Of a stretch of 64,000 nt of DNA, positions 46,077-55,559 are shown in pieces. The translations under genes were made by a program, and so were the position numbers. The stretch covers positions 1,922,174 to 1,986,173 of the forward strand of contig NZ_LT839648.1 in the NCBI RefSeq assembly GCF_900176885.1, given 5' to 3'. The stretch's first letter is position 1, and each line of letters opens with the position of its first letter. The stretch comes from Oceanobacillus senegalensis (GTDB taxonomy: Bacteria; Bacillota; Bacilli; Bacillales; Amphibacillaceae). The notes under the pieces were generated by a model. The model saw only the letters and a program-made list of their open reading frames with translations, searched no databases and was not told the origin of the DNA.

Positions 46077-46856
46077 ATGCATCAAACTATAGAAGAAATT
46101 GCAACAAAACTTATGAAAGCCTATGAATCAAAAACACCGATTGCGTTCATTCGTAACGACTATTCCCTTGATGAACATACTGCATACGCTGTACAGGATG
46201 AATTAATTAAAAAGCTATGTGCTCAGAATAAAGAGGATTTTATTGGATATAAAATTAGTATGACGAGTACTGAAACACAAGCTATTGCTAGTACCCATGA
46301 ACCAGCATATGGTACATTATTAAATTCCAATCTTGTAAAAAGTAATGAAAGCATTACATTATCTAGCCTTTTTTCTCCTTTAGTAGAACCAGAGCTAATG
46401 TTTATTTTGACAGATGATCTTTCACCTGATGCAACAGAAGAGGAAATCCTACATAAATCAAAAATTGCTGCAGGAATGGAAATCCCTGATTCTAGATATG
46501 TAGATTGGTTCCCCAATTTCTCTTTAGCTGACCTACTTTGTGACAATACAGCTACAGGTCTAGTTATCGTTTCTGAAGCAGTCACTCCTCCATCCTTTGA
46601 GGAATTAGCCAATATAAGAATGGAACTCGTTCATAATGGAGAAAAAGTTAGTGAGGGTGTATCGTCAGCAGTTTTAGATAACCCTGTTTCTTCGGTAGCT
46701 TGGCTTGTTAAAAAGCTTTCTAGTCACAATAAAACATTAAAAAAGGGAATGGTTATTTCATCTGGTACTTTTATTTCTCCTTTACCAGTTAAACCGGGGA
46801 AGTATGAGGTTACTTATTCTAATATCGGAAAAGTGGAAGCTACTTTTGTTGAATAA
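46077..46856 (+). CDS. 2-keto-4-pentenoate hydratase / oxalocrotonate decarboxylase family protein
   Basis: A 259-residue member of the FAH-related hydratase family (MhpD, DmpH/XylI). The metal-binding region LVEPELMFIL and the segments GYKISMTS and AAGMEIPDSR are typical; Mg2+ or Mn2+ catalysis of ring-fission products is known for the family. It is a single gene with its own terminator and no meta-cleavage neighbours, so the substrate is unclear. AAGGAGTGA precedes ATG. Confidence 0.85.
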   Translation: MHQTIEEIATKLMKAYESKTPIAFIRNDYSLDEHTAYAVQDELIKKLCAQNKEDFIGYKISMTSTETQAIASTHEPAYGTLLNSNLVKSNESITLSSLFSPLVEPELMFILTDDLSPDATEEEILHKSKIAAGMEIPDSRYVDWFPNFSLADLLCDNTATGLVIVSEAVTPPSFEELANIRMELVHNGEKVSEGVSSAVLDNPVSSVAWLVKKLSSHNKTLKKGMVISSGTFISPLPVKPGKYEVTYSNIGKVEATFVE

Positions 46857-46864
46857 TTTGTTTG

Positions 46865-46896
46865 AAGATGCTCTTTCGTATTTAGAGCATCTTTTT
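46865..46896 (+). terminator. Terminator of the hydratase gene
   Basis: aagatgctct (46865-46874) pairs with agagcatctt (46884-46893), then TTT. Confidence 0.85.
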
Positions 46897-47035
46897 CTAT
46901 GCCTATATATGGAAGTATCTTTTTTATTCATGCCACTTCTATGAACTTTTAATTTTTTCTTCTCTCCTAGTTTGTAGCCCTTCCTTAGCTATCCTAATTC
47001 CATATACTATTACTAAATGAAAAGGAGGTGTAACT

Positions 47036-47140
47036 ATGAGCTTTGATGGCGGAAACAGCTTTGCGTTAATTGTAGTTCTCTTCATCTTATTGATTATTGT
47101 AGGAAGTGCTTATGTTGGCGGTGGCTACGGCGGTTATTAA
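47036..47140 (+). CDS. YjcZ-family sporulation protein, Gly/Tyr-rich C-terminus
   Basis: A 34-residue protein: short polar start, membrane helix [17 protein letters not shown], then [18 protein letters not shown] is well placed. Sister of the gene at 18083, with the Gly/Tyr part now after the helix. Confidence 0.82.
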   Translation: MSFDGGNSFALIVVLFILLIIVGSAYVGGGYGGY

Positions 47141-47197
47141 TCCAAAAATTTAGTTTCACAAGCTTACCTTCCTCCTCTTACGATGTCGGAAAATATT

Positions 47198-47230
47198 TTA
47201 GGGGATGCATGATGCATCCCCTAATTTTTT
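47198..47230 (+). terminator. Terminator of the second yjcZ-like gene
   Basis: Perfect 12-bp stem ttaggggatgca/tgcatcccctaa (47198-47209 with 47213-47224) and a T run. May also serve the facing CBS gene. Confidence 0.85.
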
Positions 47231-47244
47231 ATGTTCCTATATGT

Positions 47245-47682
47245 TTATGCTTGAGGTGAAGACGGTGTAGAAATACTGGACAATGCTTGTTCAGCTTCAT
47301 TCGCATATTGGTTTTGTACAGCAAGGTCTCCTAATGCAACCATTCCTACTAATTGTCCATTTTCAACAACGGGTAAACGACGGATTTGTTGCTGAGCCAT
47401 TAAATTAGCCGCTTGATGTACATCCATATCAGGTGTCCCTTCGACCATTTTTTGTCCAGTCATAACCTGAGATACTGGAGTCCCAGCATTTTGTCCTTGT
47501 GCGGTAGTACGTAACGTAATATCACGATCTGTTACGATTCCCACCATTTGTCCACTATTATTTACAACTGGGACAGCACCAACATTATATTGACTCATTA
47601 TACCTGCTGCTTCTTGTACAGACTGTGTTTCATTCACCGTCATAACATTCTGTGACATGATATCTCTTAAGTATTGTGACAT
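47245..47682 (-). CDS. CBS-domain protein (YhcV-like)
   Basis: A 145-residue protein of two CBS domains (about 7-60 and 72-125), with GAVPVVNNSGQMVGIVTDRDI and RRLPVVENGQLVGMVALGDL, ending in an Ala/Ser/Pro tail. Such proteins bind adenine nucleotides. The family includes B. subtilis YhcV, controlled by late-sporulation or stress factors; here control is not visible. AAGGAGGATG precedes ATG. Confidence 0.88.
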   Translation of the reverse strand: MSQYLRDIMSQNVMTVNETQSVQEAAGIMSQYNVGAVPVVNNSGQMVGIVTDRDITLRTTAQGQNAGTPVSQVMTGQKMVEGTPDMDVHQAANLMAQQQIRRLPVVENGQLVGMVALGDLAVQNQYANEAEQALSSISTPSSPQA

Positions 47683-47799
47683 TTAAGCAACATCCTCCTT
47701 GTTTTTTGTTTCACTTTTAGGTTGCCTACTTTTTCCGTTGTTATGCATTGTTCTTCCTTTACTTTTTAGTTACTTTGTTCACCTCGGAATAAATTCCCA

Positions 47800-47828
47800 T
47801 TGATATTTTTATCCATACTACCTATAAT
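47800..47828 (+). promoter_or_regulatory. Sigma-A promoter of the Y-family polymerase gene
   Basis: TTGATA (47800-47805), 17-base spacer, perfect TATAAT (47823-47828), 72 bases before the start codon. Confidence 0.75.
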
Positions 47829-47830
47829 AA

Positions 47831-47842
47831 GAACAAATGTTC
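47831..47842. promoter_or_regulatory. LexA operator (SOS box)
   Basis: GAACAAATGTTC, the Bacillus LexA consensus GAAC-N4-GTTC with perfect half sites, covering the predicted transcription start. It puts the polymerase gene in the SOS regulon. Confidence 0.85.
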
Positions 47843-47900
47843 CTGTGGATATAAATAAGATACTGCTTTTCGCAGGTCTTTCATTAGGTGGTGAACTATA

Positions 47901-49151
47901 TTGGATTATTCCTCCTATCCTAGAAATGATGTACTTTGTATTGATATGCGTTCTTTTTACGCAAGTGTAGAAGCAATAAAATTAGGTCTAGACCCGATGC
48001 AAACATTACTGGCGGTTGTTGGTGATCCAAATCGTTCGGGCAGTATTGTCTTAGCTGCCTCGCCAGCATTAAAAAGGAAGCATGGTATCAGTAATGTTAG
48101 TCGTTTTTTCGAATTACCAAACGATCCTGAAATTCATATCGTTCCGGCACATATGGCTGACTACATACAAGTATCCTTAGAAATCACCAAATTAATAAAT
48201 CAATACGTACCAAAGGAAGCCATTCATCAGTATTCAGTCGATGAGGTTTGGGTTACTGTAAATGGACTAAAAAAGCTATTTGGAAATCGGTGGGATGTAG
48301 CTAAGAAAATAAAGCAAGATATTCTAAACAACTTTGGTATAACCGCATCAGTTGGAATTGGTGACAATAAATTTCTTGCAAAAGTTGTTATGGATCTCCA
48401 CGGCAAAAAACTTGGTATTGCTGAGTGCAAATATGAAGATGTGGAAAGGAAACTATGGCCTTTTCCTATTGAACAAATTTGGGGAATTGGCAGTAGAATG
48501 AAGCGAAATCTCAATCGAATGGGCATTGTCAATTTAGGGCAACTTGCCAATTATGACTTGGAGCATTTGAAAAAGCGTTTTGGGATTATGGGAGAGCAAA
48601 TGTATTGGCACGCCTGGGGAATTGATTTAAGTCCTGTGTATGGAAACTTTACAAAGACGGAACAAAAGGGGTTTGGACATGGAATAGCTTTATTACGTGA
48701 CTATACGAAAGAAGAAATCGCAACCTGCATACTCGACCTCTGTGAAGAAGTATGTAGGAGAACACGAACAGCAGGGAAAATAGGGAAAACAATACATCTT
48801 GGCATTGCTTATTCTAAAGAAACCGGTGGCGGCTTCTCTCGTTCAAAATCAGTAGAAATTCCTACAAATGTAACAATGGATGTTTACCATGTTTGTATGC
48901 AGTTATTTAACCAGTTTTATGATGGAGAAAGTAATATTCGGCATGTTTATGTGACACTAGATAACTTATTTGATAAAGCAGAAACACAATTGGACCTATT
49001 TGAAGACCGTACTAAAAAAACAGATATTGGTTATGTAATGGATGCCATTCGGGATAAATATGGATCAACAGCCATTCTTCGTGCTTCCAGTTATACAGAC
49101 GCAGGTATAACCCTGGAACGCAGCAAGAAAATCGGTGGTCATTTTGCATAA
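47901..49151 (+). CDS. uvrX: SOS-inducible Y-family DNA polymerase (UvrX/YqjW-like)
   Basis: A 416-residue translesion polymerase. Catalytic acids are in LCIDMRSFYASVEA and YSVDEVWV; helix-hairpin-helix GIGSRMKRNLNRMG near 195-210; little-finger domain about 240-350; and QLDLF, a beta-clamp-binding motif, near residue 360. This is the UvrX/YqjW branch, not DinB1. TTG start with GGTGGTGA six bases upstream. Controlled by the LexA box at 47831. In many Bacilli a YolD-like gene follows; none is recognisable here. Confidence 0.93.
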   Translation: MDYSSYPRNDVLCIDMRSFYASVEAIKLGLDPMQTLLAVVGDPNRSGSIVLAASPALKRKHGISNVSRFFELPNDPEIHIVPAHMADYIQVSLEITKLINQYVPKEAIHQYSVDEVWVTVNGLKKLFGNRWDVAKKIKQDILNNFGITASVGIGDNKFLAKVVMDLHGKKLGIAECKYEDVERKLWPFPIEQIWGIGSRMKRNLNRMGIVNLGQLANYDLEHLKKRFGIMGEQMYWHAWGIDLSPVYGNFTKTEQKGFGHGIALLRDYTKEEIATCILDLCEEVCRRTRTAGKIGKTIHLGIAYSKETGGGFSRSKSVEIPTNVTMDVYHVCMQLFNQFYDGESNIRHVYVTLDNLFDKAETQLDLFEDRTKKTDIGYVMDAIRDKYGSTAILRASSYTDAGITLERSKKIGGHFA

Positions 49152-49644
49152 AGTGAAATTTCAATCAATGGGGTTTTACTTTCCTTTAGCCTGCGATAAA
49201 TCCTTCCTATACGAGTAATATTTTTTCTGCCCCTGCTTCATAAGCATGAGGCTTTCACTTTAGCAAGTCAGTTAATAAGGATGAAATTCCAAAATTATAC
49301 CAAGTATTGAAGTTTAATCGGTAATTTTAAAATCCTTATAAATATGCTTCACCTTTAGTAGGGTTTTTCAAGAAAGGCTAATTTTCGTTTGTATTTTGCA
49401 ACAGGGGATCAAAAGAGAGATGAACGATACATGAGTTTAGGAAACATAAAGCAGGAAAGCTGTGTCTATGATGGTAACAGTGAATCAATCCATACAATTC
49501 TTACAAGAAACGTCCCCAAATCCAAATCAAGTCCTAGATAAAGTTATTAAACCTAGAAAATAACGAATACTAAGTCCAACTAATTGAATTTACCCCTCTC
49601 TTCATGTAAGCTGTATGGAGAATATTAAAGAAAGCGTGTTTATT
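49152..49644. other. 490-base gap without a recognisable gene
   Basis: It contains agcctgcgataaat near 49187, similar to the end of the repeats at 11917 and 21763, and short frames near 49430-49563 (for example one starting MVTVNQSIQFL) that lack a ribosome site and match nothing I know. Possibly a decayed gene. Confidence 0.4.
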
Positions 49645-49890
49645 ATGGGTATAATCATAATAGAAGTATGTGACTATAATTTACTATCATCGGAAGAATT
49701 AGAAGAAGTATTCAATCGTCCCGAAGTAGCTGTGATGAGTTACGAATGCATGAACTATTGCGGAATGTGTGCCATGCGTCCATACGCCATGGTAAATGGA
49801 AACCGCATTTTTGGAAAAAACAGAGAAGAATGTATAGAAAAAATAAAAATAGCAGTAGAGAAGGAACTAGAAGAAATAGAAAATTTTTAA
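49645..49890 (+). CDS. DUF1450 protein (YuzB-like)
   Basis: An 81-residue protein with conserved cysteines in VCDYNLL and YECMNYCGMC, then ALVNG-like AMVNGNRIFG. DUF1450 proteins resemble thioredoxin-like iron-sulfur or redox folds, with unknown roles. ATG 49645 fits the family start; the frame could open at 49615, and the ribosome site is weak in both cases. A terminator follows at 49927-49955. Confidence 0.78.
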   Translation: MGIIIIEVCDYNLLSSEELEEVFNRPEVAVMSYECMNYCGMCAMRPYAMVNGNRIFGKNREECIEKIKIAVEKELEEIENF

Positions 49891-49926
49891 ATAAAAGCTA
49901 TTGGCATAACTGATCGACAATTAAAG

Positions 49927-49955
49927 GATTACTCGATTGATGAGTAATCTTTTTT
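49927..49955 (+). terminator. Terminator of the DUF1450 gene
   Basis: gattactc (49927-49934) pairs with gagtaatc (49942-49949), followed by six T residues. Confidence 0.85.
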
Positions 49956-50096
49956 AATTCCCCACTGTATGATTGCTAGTATTCTTCAAATCAACTAAAC
50001 CACAACAGAATAGTGTTTTCTATATTGCAAAATAGCATAAACACCTAAAAAATTTTCCTAATACAGTTTTTTGAGATTGGTTATTTCATAATTAAA

Positions 50097-50137
50097 AAGA
50101 ATCCATTTTGAGAAATGATTGAACAAAATGGATTCTT
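50097..50137 (-). terminator. Terminator on the minus strand after the pyridoxamine-oxidase-like gene
   Basis: aagaatccatttt (50097-50109) pairs perfectly with aaaatggattctt (50125-50137); T-rich tail on the minus strand. It lies 87 bases after the gene. Confidence 0.75.
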
Positions 50138-50223
50138 CCCCAATCAGATTCGATTTTTTCATATGATAGAGGTGACCCTAACAGATGGATAACCTCAAGT
50201 GGCCGTTCCCAGATAATGATGCT

Positions 50224-50652
50224 CTATCCTTTCATATCTAATTCCATTGGTGGCTTTCCTTTTTTATTCATTAATCGTATACTAATTGGATGAACCTCCA
50301 ATAGTATGTAATTCGAATCTTCCGGACCATCGAAATATAGTTTCATGTCGTCATGCCAAAATTCCTTTTTCAATTCTTCTGATTCATTAAAAGTAACCTT
50401 ACCTTGATATTCGACGTATGCATCACCAAATCCATCACCATCATATCCAATAATAATATGTGTATATGGATTAGCATTAATTTCCTCTGTTTTATCTGTA
50501 TTCCTATCTGTCGGAGTATACAGGGTTAAGTCTCTATGGAAAAAGGTCATATATCTAGAATGAGGTTTATTATTTTTTACTGTTGCCATTGTTCCAGTAT
50601 GACTTTCATTCAATATTTTACCAATGCTATCTCTGATTTCAGTTTGACTCAC
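50224..50652 (-). CDS. Pyridoxamine 5'-phosphate oxidase-family protein (general stress protein 26 type)
   Basis: A 142-residue split-barrel flavin-binding protein. GTMATVKNNKPHSRYMTFF and the acidic middle match the YdaG-type group; most bind FMN or F420 and lack true PNPOx activity. GTG start at 50652 with AGGAG nine bases upstream. No sigma-B promoter found. Confidence 0.85.
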   Translation of the reverse strand: MSQTEIRDSIGKILNESHTGTMATVKNNKPHSRYMTFFHRDLTLYTPTDRNTDKTEEINANPYTHIIIGYDGDGFGDAYVEYQGKVTFNESEELKKEFWHDDMKLYFDGPEDSNYILLEVHPISIRLMNKKGKPPMELDMKG

Positions 50653-50765
50653 CTACAACCACTCCTATTTTAATGATAGTAATAGTATTTGTACGTATGT
50701 TTAAAAATATATATGGCTAACTAATTTTTTTGGTCATATTAGAAAAATTCATCTAAGAGATCTTT

Positions 50766-51194
50766 CTAAGTGAGAATTTGCAAGTCATTCATCGAACGTA
50801 AAACACGATGGACCTGTTGTTCACCTGCTTCCACCCACCTGCTTTTATCCAATATCTTTCCATCTTTATCAACAGGATTCTGGAATTGATTAAATCCCGT
50901 TGTAGTTAATAACGAATTTTCATCCCAATCCAGTCCTATATTCACGACATGTTTTATGACATATGGTTTTCCAAATTGAATATATGCACCAGGTCGATCC
51001 AGTTCCCCTTCCAAAACATCAAAGGGGATTCTTATGTAGATTGTCTCTCCACCCTCTTGGCATAATTTCATATCAAATTTTCCATGGTCGTATTCATAGT
51101 TACTGCAAAAGGTAAACCCATTAGCCTTAAATACTTTATACACCTCACCAAAGTATACCTTTATCCCTTCAATATCAGTCTGTAATTTCAGCAT
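50766..51194 (-). CDS. YugN-like family protein
   Basis: A 142-residue cytosolic protein starting MLKLQTDIEGIKVYFGEVYK, with GFTFCSNYEYDHGKFDMKL and GFNQFQNPVDKDG, the pattern of YugN of B. subtilis (function unknown). ATG 51194 has AAAGGAGTGA; an N-terminal extension from 51281 would be hydrophobic and unsupported. Confidence 0.82.
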   Translation of the reverse strand: MLKLQTDIEGIKVYFGEVYKVFKANGFTFCSNYEYDHGKFDMKLCQEGGETIYIRIPFDVLEGELDRPGAYIQFGKPYVIKHVVNIGLDWDENSLLTTTGFNQFQNPVDKDGKILDKSRWVEAGEQQVHRVLRSMNDLQILT

Positions 51195-51378
51195 AGTATT
51201 CACTCCTTTGATAGCCAGTATTAACTTATTGAAGAAAAGAATACATGTGAGACAATCAGAATCCAGTAATTTTTTATGCAATTCTCTCTACCTAGACGTT
51301 TTTACTTTTATTAGATATAATTTACTAAAGTAGGAATTTTGTAAATAATTGAGATACTTAAGAATAGGGGAGAATTTT

Positions 51379-52758
51379 ATGAAAATAGCTGTTGAAAATG
51401 TCGTTACAGAATTAAAATCGTTTCTTCATAACGACCAAGTTAGTACAAATCAAACCATCCTAGAACAGCATAGTAAAGATGAATCCTACCACACGCCTAG
51501 TCTTCCAGATATAGTGGTTTATCCAAAAAATACCGAAGAAGTCAGTGATATTGTAAAAATAGCTAGAAAACATGAAATACATATTACACCATTTGGTCTA
51601 GGTTCTTGCTTAGAGGGACATGTTATCCCTTATGAACATGGTATTACCATTGATTTTTCATTAATGAATAAAGTATTAGAAGTAAAAGAAAAGGATTTTA
51701 TTGTAAAAGTACAACCAGGAGTTACTCGTAAACAATTAAATAGTGAACTAAAAAAATATGGATTGTTTTTCCCCGTCGATCCTGGTGCAAATGCAACGAT
51801 TGGTGGGATGACGGCTACAAACGCAAGTGGTACGATGTCTGTTAAATACGGAATTATGCGTGATAACGTTCGAGATCTAGAAGTAGTGCTTGCTGATGGA
51901 TCTATCATACATACTGGTAATATAGCAGCAAAATCTTCTTCAGGACTTCACTTGAATGGGTTATTTGTTGGCTCAGAAGGTACACTTGGGTGTTTTACGG
52001 AAATCACTTTACAAGTTTATGGTATACCAGAGTTCATAACCGCCACACGTGCTTCATTCCCAACTATTGAAGACGCCGTAGAATCTGTTGTTGCAATCCG
52101 TCAAGCTGGAATTCCTCTAGCAAGAATGGAACTTATAGATGAACAGTCTATCGTCCAAGTAAATATGCATTCTGATACAGACTATAAGGAAGTCCCGACC
52201 CTTTTCCTGGAATTCCATGGAAATGAAGCTGGACTAAAGCAAGACGTGGAATTTACAAAAGAAATTGTAGAGGATTTCCATTGCACGGAAATTCAATTTG
52301 AAACAGACAATGCTGCAAGAAATAAATTATGGGAAGCACGGCACAATTTAGCCTATGCATACATCCATGCTAACCCTGGAAGAAAATTAATGGTTACTGA
52401 TGTTTGTCTCCCAATCTCAGAGTTGGCTGGAGCAATCCGTCATGCTAGAGAAGCTTTAAATAAGGTGGGATTACCTGGAGGAATTGTTGGTCATGTTGGT
52501 GATGGTAACTACCACGCACTTATCATGGTAGATACAGACAATAAGGAGGACATTAAAAAAGCAGAGGAATTCAATGCTCAACTTGTAGAATATTCTTTAT
52601 CCCGCGGAGGAACATGTACAGGAGAACACGGTGTTGGAGTAGGTAAAACGAAATACCAGAAACAGGAACACGGTGAAGCCCTTCAACTAATGACTGGACT
52701 TAAGAAAACCATGGACCCAACAGGATTATTTAATCCCGGAAAGATATTTTCAGACTAA
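51379..52758 (+). CDS. FAD-linked oxidase, GlcD / D-lactate dehydrogenase type
   Basis: A 459-residue flavoprotein that oxidises a 2-hydroxy acid such as glycolate or D-lactate and passes electrons to the respiratory chain. FAD-binding PCMH domain (40-220: TPFGLGSCLEGH, GANATIGGMTATNASGTMSVKYG) and C-terminal FAD-oxidase domain (HVGDGNYHALI, GEHGVGVGK). ATG 51379 has GGGGAG six bases upstream. No glcEF or iron-sulfur partner is adjacent. Confidence 0.9.
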   Translation: MKIAVENVVTELKSFLHNDQVSTNQTILEQHSKDESYHTPSLPDIVVYPKNTEEVSDIVKIARKHEIHITPFGLGSCLEGHVIPYEHGITIDFSLMNKVLEVKEKDFIVKVQPGVTRKQLNSELKKYGLFFPVDPGANATIGGMTATNASGTMSVKYGIMRDNVRDLEVVLADGSIIHTGNIAAKSSSGLHLNGLFVGSEGTLGCFTEITLQVYGIPEFITATRASFPTIEDAVESVVAIRQAGIPLARMELIDEQSIVQVNMHSDTDYKEVPTLFLEFHGNEAGLKQDVEFTKEIVEDFHCTEIQFETDNAARNKLWEARHNLAYAYIHANPGRKLMVTDVCLPISELAGAIRHAREALNKVGLPGGIVGHVGDGNYHALIMVDTDNKEDIKKAEEFNAQLVEYSLSRGGTCTGEHGVGVGKTKYQKQEHGEALQLMTGLKKTMDPTGLFNPGKIFSD

Positions 52759-53044
52759 TATTTATTGTCCCTTTTACTAACGAACATATTAAATAGGGAT
52801 CCTATCCTACAATGATTAGATCTCTATTCTTTTTGTATTAGTGAATAGATATATGAGACCTATTTTTTTATCATTTTCTAAAGCCGAGGAAATTCTATTT
52901 CTTCCAGTCTTGGAAGAGATTTTTGGATTCATTAATTGGAACGCGAATGGCCAATACGGAAATCAACAGGCACATAATTACTGTACATTTTCCTACAACT
53001 GCATACTTAAAAAAACAGCAATATCTATGAAAAAAGCCAAACAG
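52759..53044. other. Gap between the GlcD-like gene and ectC
   Basis: Nearly 290 bases without a supported gene. A frame reading MRPIFLSFSKAEEILF (52853 on) has no ribosome site and no recognised relatives. Confidence 0.4.
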
Positions 53045-53074
53045 AAAAAGCAGACGTATTTTTGCGTCTGCTTT
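53045..53074 (-). terminator. Terminator of the ectABC operon
   Basis: aaaagcagacg (53045-53055) pairs perfectly with cgtctgctttt (53064-53074), with T residues following on the minus strand. Confidence 0.85.
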
Positions 53075-53084
53075 TCAGTCACTT

Positions 53085-53471
53085 CTATTCCGTTAATAAT
53101 GGATAGTATCCTTCTTCATTGTGTGTTTCTTTACCAACTAGTGGTGGATTAAACACGCAAATCATTTGCATTGTTTTTCGAACACGTACTTTATGTTTGT
53201 CATTGTCATTTAGTAGATACATTGTATGTGGTTTTAATTGCCAAACCTCACCTGTTTCTACCTTTTCAATTTCACCTTCACCTTCTATAAGGTAAACTGC
53301 TTCGATATGGTTTTTATACCAGAAATAATTTTCTGTTCCCGCTTCGATTGTTGTATTCGTTACACTAAAGCCTACACCGTCTTTTTTTAAGACAAATCTA
53401 CGGCTTGCCCAAGTTTCTCCTTTTGTTTCATCTTCTGTACCAATAATATCTTCTAAAGATTTTACAATCAT
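53085..53471 (-). CDS. ectC: L-ectoine synthase
   Basis: A 128-residue cupin that cyclises N-gamma-acetyl-diaminobutyrate to ectoine. The start MIVKSLEDIIGT, the iron-binding region (WYKNHIEAVYLIEGEGEIE, LKPHTMYLLNDNDKHKVR) and length are family-typical. Third gene of ectABC, 49 bases after ectB. No ectD (hydroxylase) follows, so ectoine rather than hydroxyectoine is expected from this operon. Confidence 0.97.
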   Translation of the reverse strand: MIVKSLEDIIGTEDETKGETWASRRFVLKKDGVGFSVTNTTIEAGTENYFWYKNHIEAVYLIEGEGEIEKVETGEVWQLKPHTMYLLNDNDKHKVRVRKTMQMICVFNPPLVGKETHNEEGYYPLLTE

Positions 53472-53520
53472 GTTAATATCCCCTTTAGTAGTTAGATTTT
53501 TTCTGTATTTTTAGCTTTAT

Positions 53521-54801
53521 CTATTTAGAAAGAACCTTAGCGATACTTTCATCAAGGATGTCAAAACCTTTATTTAAACCATCTTCATCAATAATTAATG
53601 GTGGTAAGAATTTTACAACTTCATCCTTAGGTCCGGACGTTTCGATAATTAAGCCACGATCAAAGGCTTCTGCACAAATTTCTCCTGTAAGTCCATCGAC
53701 ATCTATAGCAATACCTTGCATTAAACCTCTTCCACGTGCTTCTCCATTTAATTCCGGATATTTAGCAATAATGGCTTCAATACGATCTTTTACTAGGTTT
53801 GCTTTTTGTTTTATTTCTCTTGAGAAGTCATCTGTTTTCCAGAAATTTAATGCTTCTTTAGCGGCAATAAATGCTAAGTTGTTACCACGGAATGTGCCAT
53901 TATGCTCACCTGGTCCCCATTGGTCATACTCCGGTTTTATAAGAGTTAATGCCATTGGTAAACCAGCACCACCAATTGATTTAGATAGGCATACAATATC
54001 AGGATTAATACCAGCAGGTTCGAAACTGAAGAATGTACCAGTTCTACCACAGCCAGCTTGAATATCATCAACAATTAATAGGATATCCCAGCGACGGCAA
54101 ATACTTTCAATCTTCTTCAACCATTCCATACGAGCAGCATTAATACCACCTTCACCTTGAACCGTTTCCAAGATGATAGCTGCTGGTAATGCTACTCCAC
54201 TACCATTATCTTCTAAGAATCTTTCTATATATGCAATGGAATCCTGATCTTCTACATAGTCATCAAAAGGCATAGCAACTGAATGATGTAGTGGTACTCC
54301 AGCTCCATGTCGTTTAAATGAATTACCTGTTACAGATAAAGATCCAATTGTCATTCCATGAAAGGCATTTGTAAAGCTAATTACGGTATCGCGTCCAGTT
54401 ACTTTTCTAGCAATCTTTAATGCACTTTCTACTGAATTCGTTCCTGTAGGTCCGGGAAACATTACTTTATAGTCGAGGTTTCGAGGTGTTAGTATGACTT
54501 CTTGGAACGCTTCTAGAAATTCCTTTCTCGAAGTTGTTCCCATGTCGAGGCTATGAAGAATCCCATCCTTTTGAATATATTCTATTAATCTTTCTTGCAT
54601 TGACGAATTATTATGTCCATAGTTTAATGTGCCTGCCCCAGCAAAAAAATCAATATATTCTTTTCCATCTACATCCCATAGTTTATATCCTTTTGATTTT
54701 TCAAAAACAGTAGGCCATCCACGACTGTAACTTCTAACCGCAGATTCTAGTTCTTCAAAAGTTTTCATTCTATCATTGCTTATCACAGCAGTAGTCATCA
54801 T
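53521..54801 (-). CDS. ectB: Diaminobutyrate-2-oxoglutarate transaminase
   Basis: A 426-residue class III PLP aminotransferase that makes L-2,4-diaminobutyrate from aspartate semialdehyde and glutamate. PLP features: [28 protein letters not shown], and the Lys in [11 protein letters not shown]. The family start [19 protein letters not shown] lies at residue 12; ATG 54801 or 54798 has AAGGATGAG upstream. Middle gene of ectABC. Confidence 0.97.
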   Translation of the reverse strand: MMTTAVISNDRMKTFEELESAVRSYSRGWPTVFEKSKGYKLWDVDGKEYIDFFAGAGTLNYGHNNSSMQERLIEYIQKDGILHSLDMGTTSRKEFLEAFQEVILTPRNLDYKVMFPGPTGTNSVESALKIARKVTGRDTVISFTNAFHGMTIGSLSVTGNSFKRHGAGVPLHHSVAMPFDDYVEDQDSIAYIERFLEDNGSGVALPAAIILETVQGEGGINAARMEWLKKIESICRRWDILLIVDDIQAGCGRTGTFFSFEPAGINPDIVCLSKSIGGAGLPMALTLIKPEYDQWGPGEHNGTFRGNNLAFIAAKEALNFWKTDDFSREIKQKANLVKDRIEAIIAKYPELNGEARGRGLMQGIAIDVDGLTGEICAEAFDRGLIIETSGPKDEVVKFLPPLIIDEDGLNKGFDILDESIAKVLSK

Positions 54802-54817
54802 CTCATCCTTTAATTAA

Positions 54818-55324
54818 TTATTTTTCAAACGGTCCAATCTTAAACAACAGTTCATCCTCATGTCCTGATTCAGGAAAATCTTCAGCAGTAAAATAGTCGC
54901 TAATTTTCCAATTCGTTTCAAACTTACGAGCAAGACCTAAAAACAAACGTTTAGACGGCGTGTTTGATGGTGATACGGTTGCTTCTACGAACTCAACATC
55001 ATTACAAGCGGACCGATCTAATAATTGAAGCAACATTTTCGTTGCTAATCCATTTCCTCTTGCCGATTCATGAACTGCTACCTGCCAAATAAACAACGTA
55101 TCTGGCTTTTCTGGATGAATAAATCCAGAAATAAAACCAACCACTTTTTGTGTATCCTTTCTTACAACAACAATGGATGTATCAGAAAACATTTCACACC
55201 ACATTAAGTAGCTATAAGAAGAATTTAAATCAAGATTCCCCGTATGTTTAACAAGCTCCCACGCAGAAGCTCCATCTTCTTTATTTGGCTTACGGAAATG
55301 AAATTCCGTTGTCGTTATTTGCAA
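54818..55324 (-). CDS. ectA: L-2,4-diaminobutyrate acetyltransferase
   Basis: A 168-residue GNAT enzyme that acetylates diaminobutyrate with acetyl-CoA. FRKPNKEDGASAWELVK start, acetyl-CoA loop VHESARGNGLATKML and EATVSPSNTPS match EctA. The start is uncertain: TTG 55324 is the first standard codon, but the only strong ribosome site (AGGAGGTGA) lies 30 bases further and faces an in-frame ATT at 55351 with perfect spacing. First gene of the osmolyte operon ectABC. Confidence 0.93.
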   Translation of the reverse strand: MQITTTEFHFRKPNKEDGASAWELVKHTGNLDLNSSYSYLMWCEMFSDTSIVVVRKDTQKVVGFISGFIHPEKPDTLFIWQVAVHESARGNGLATKMLLQLLDRSACNDVEFVEATVSPSNTPSKRLFLGLARKFETNWKISDYFTAEDFPESGHEDELLFKIGPFEK

Positions 55325-55351
55325 CTTATCAACAACTTCCGAAATATTAAT

Positions 55352-55559
55352 GCTTTCACCTCCTGGATTTCTTGGTCAAAATTGATTACGTGTATTAGCT
55401 TATATTCATTTATATGAATCGTCAAAATGGATTAAACGTGATTTATCGGCTTTAATTCCGATTGAATGGGATTAAGTAATATTAAGTGCCAAAGCCTATA
55501 AAATACTACCACATAGTATCAAATAATAATCATTTCAAAGAATTCTGTAAAGTCAAAAA
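55352..55559. other. Leader region of ectABC
   Basis: About 200 bases. A TTGACG at 55420-55425 (minus strand) could be a -35, with a poor -10 (TAAGCT) 17 bases on. An inverted pair ttcat/atgaa overlaps the spacer (55405-55418). No osmotic regulator site is recognised. Confidence 0.3.

Noticed and set aside
52841-53152. Frame overlapping the end of ectC on the opposite strand
   Set aside because: No ribosome site or family match, and its end is antisense to ectC and its terminator.
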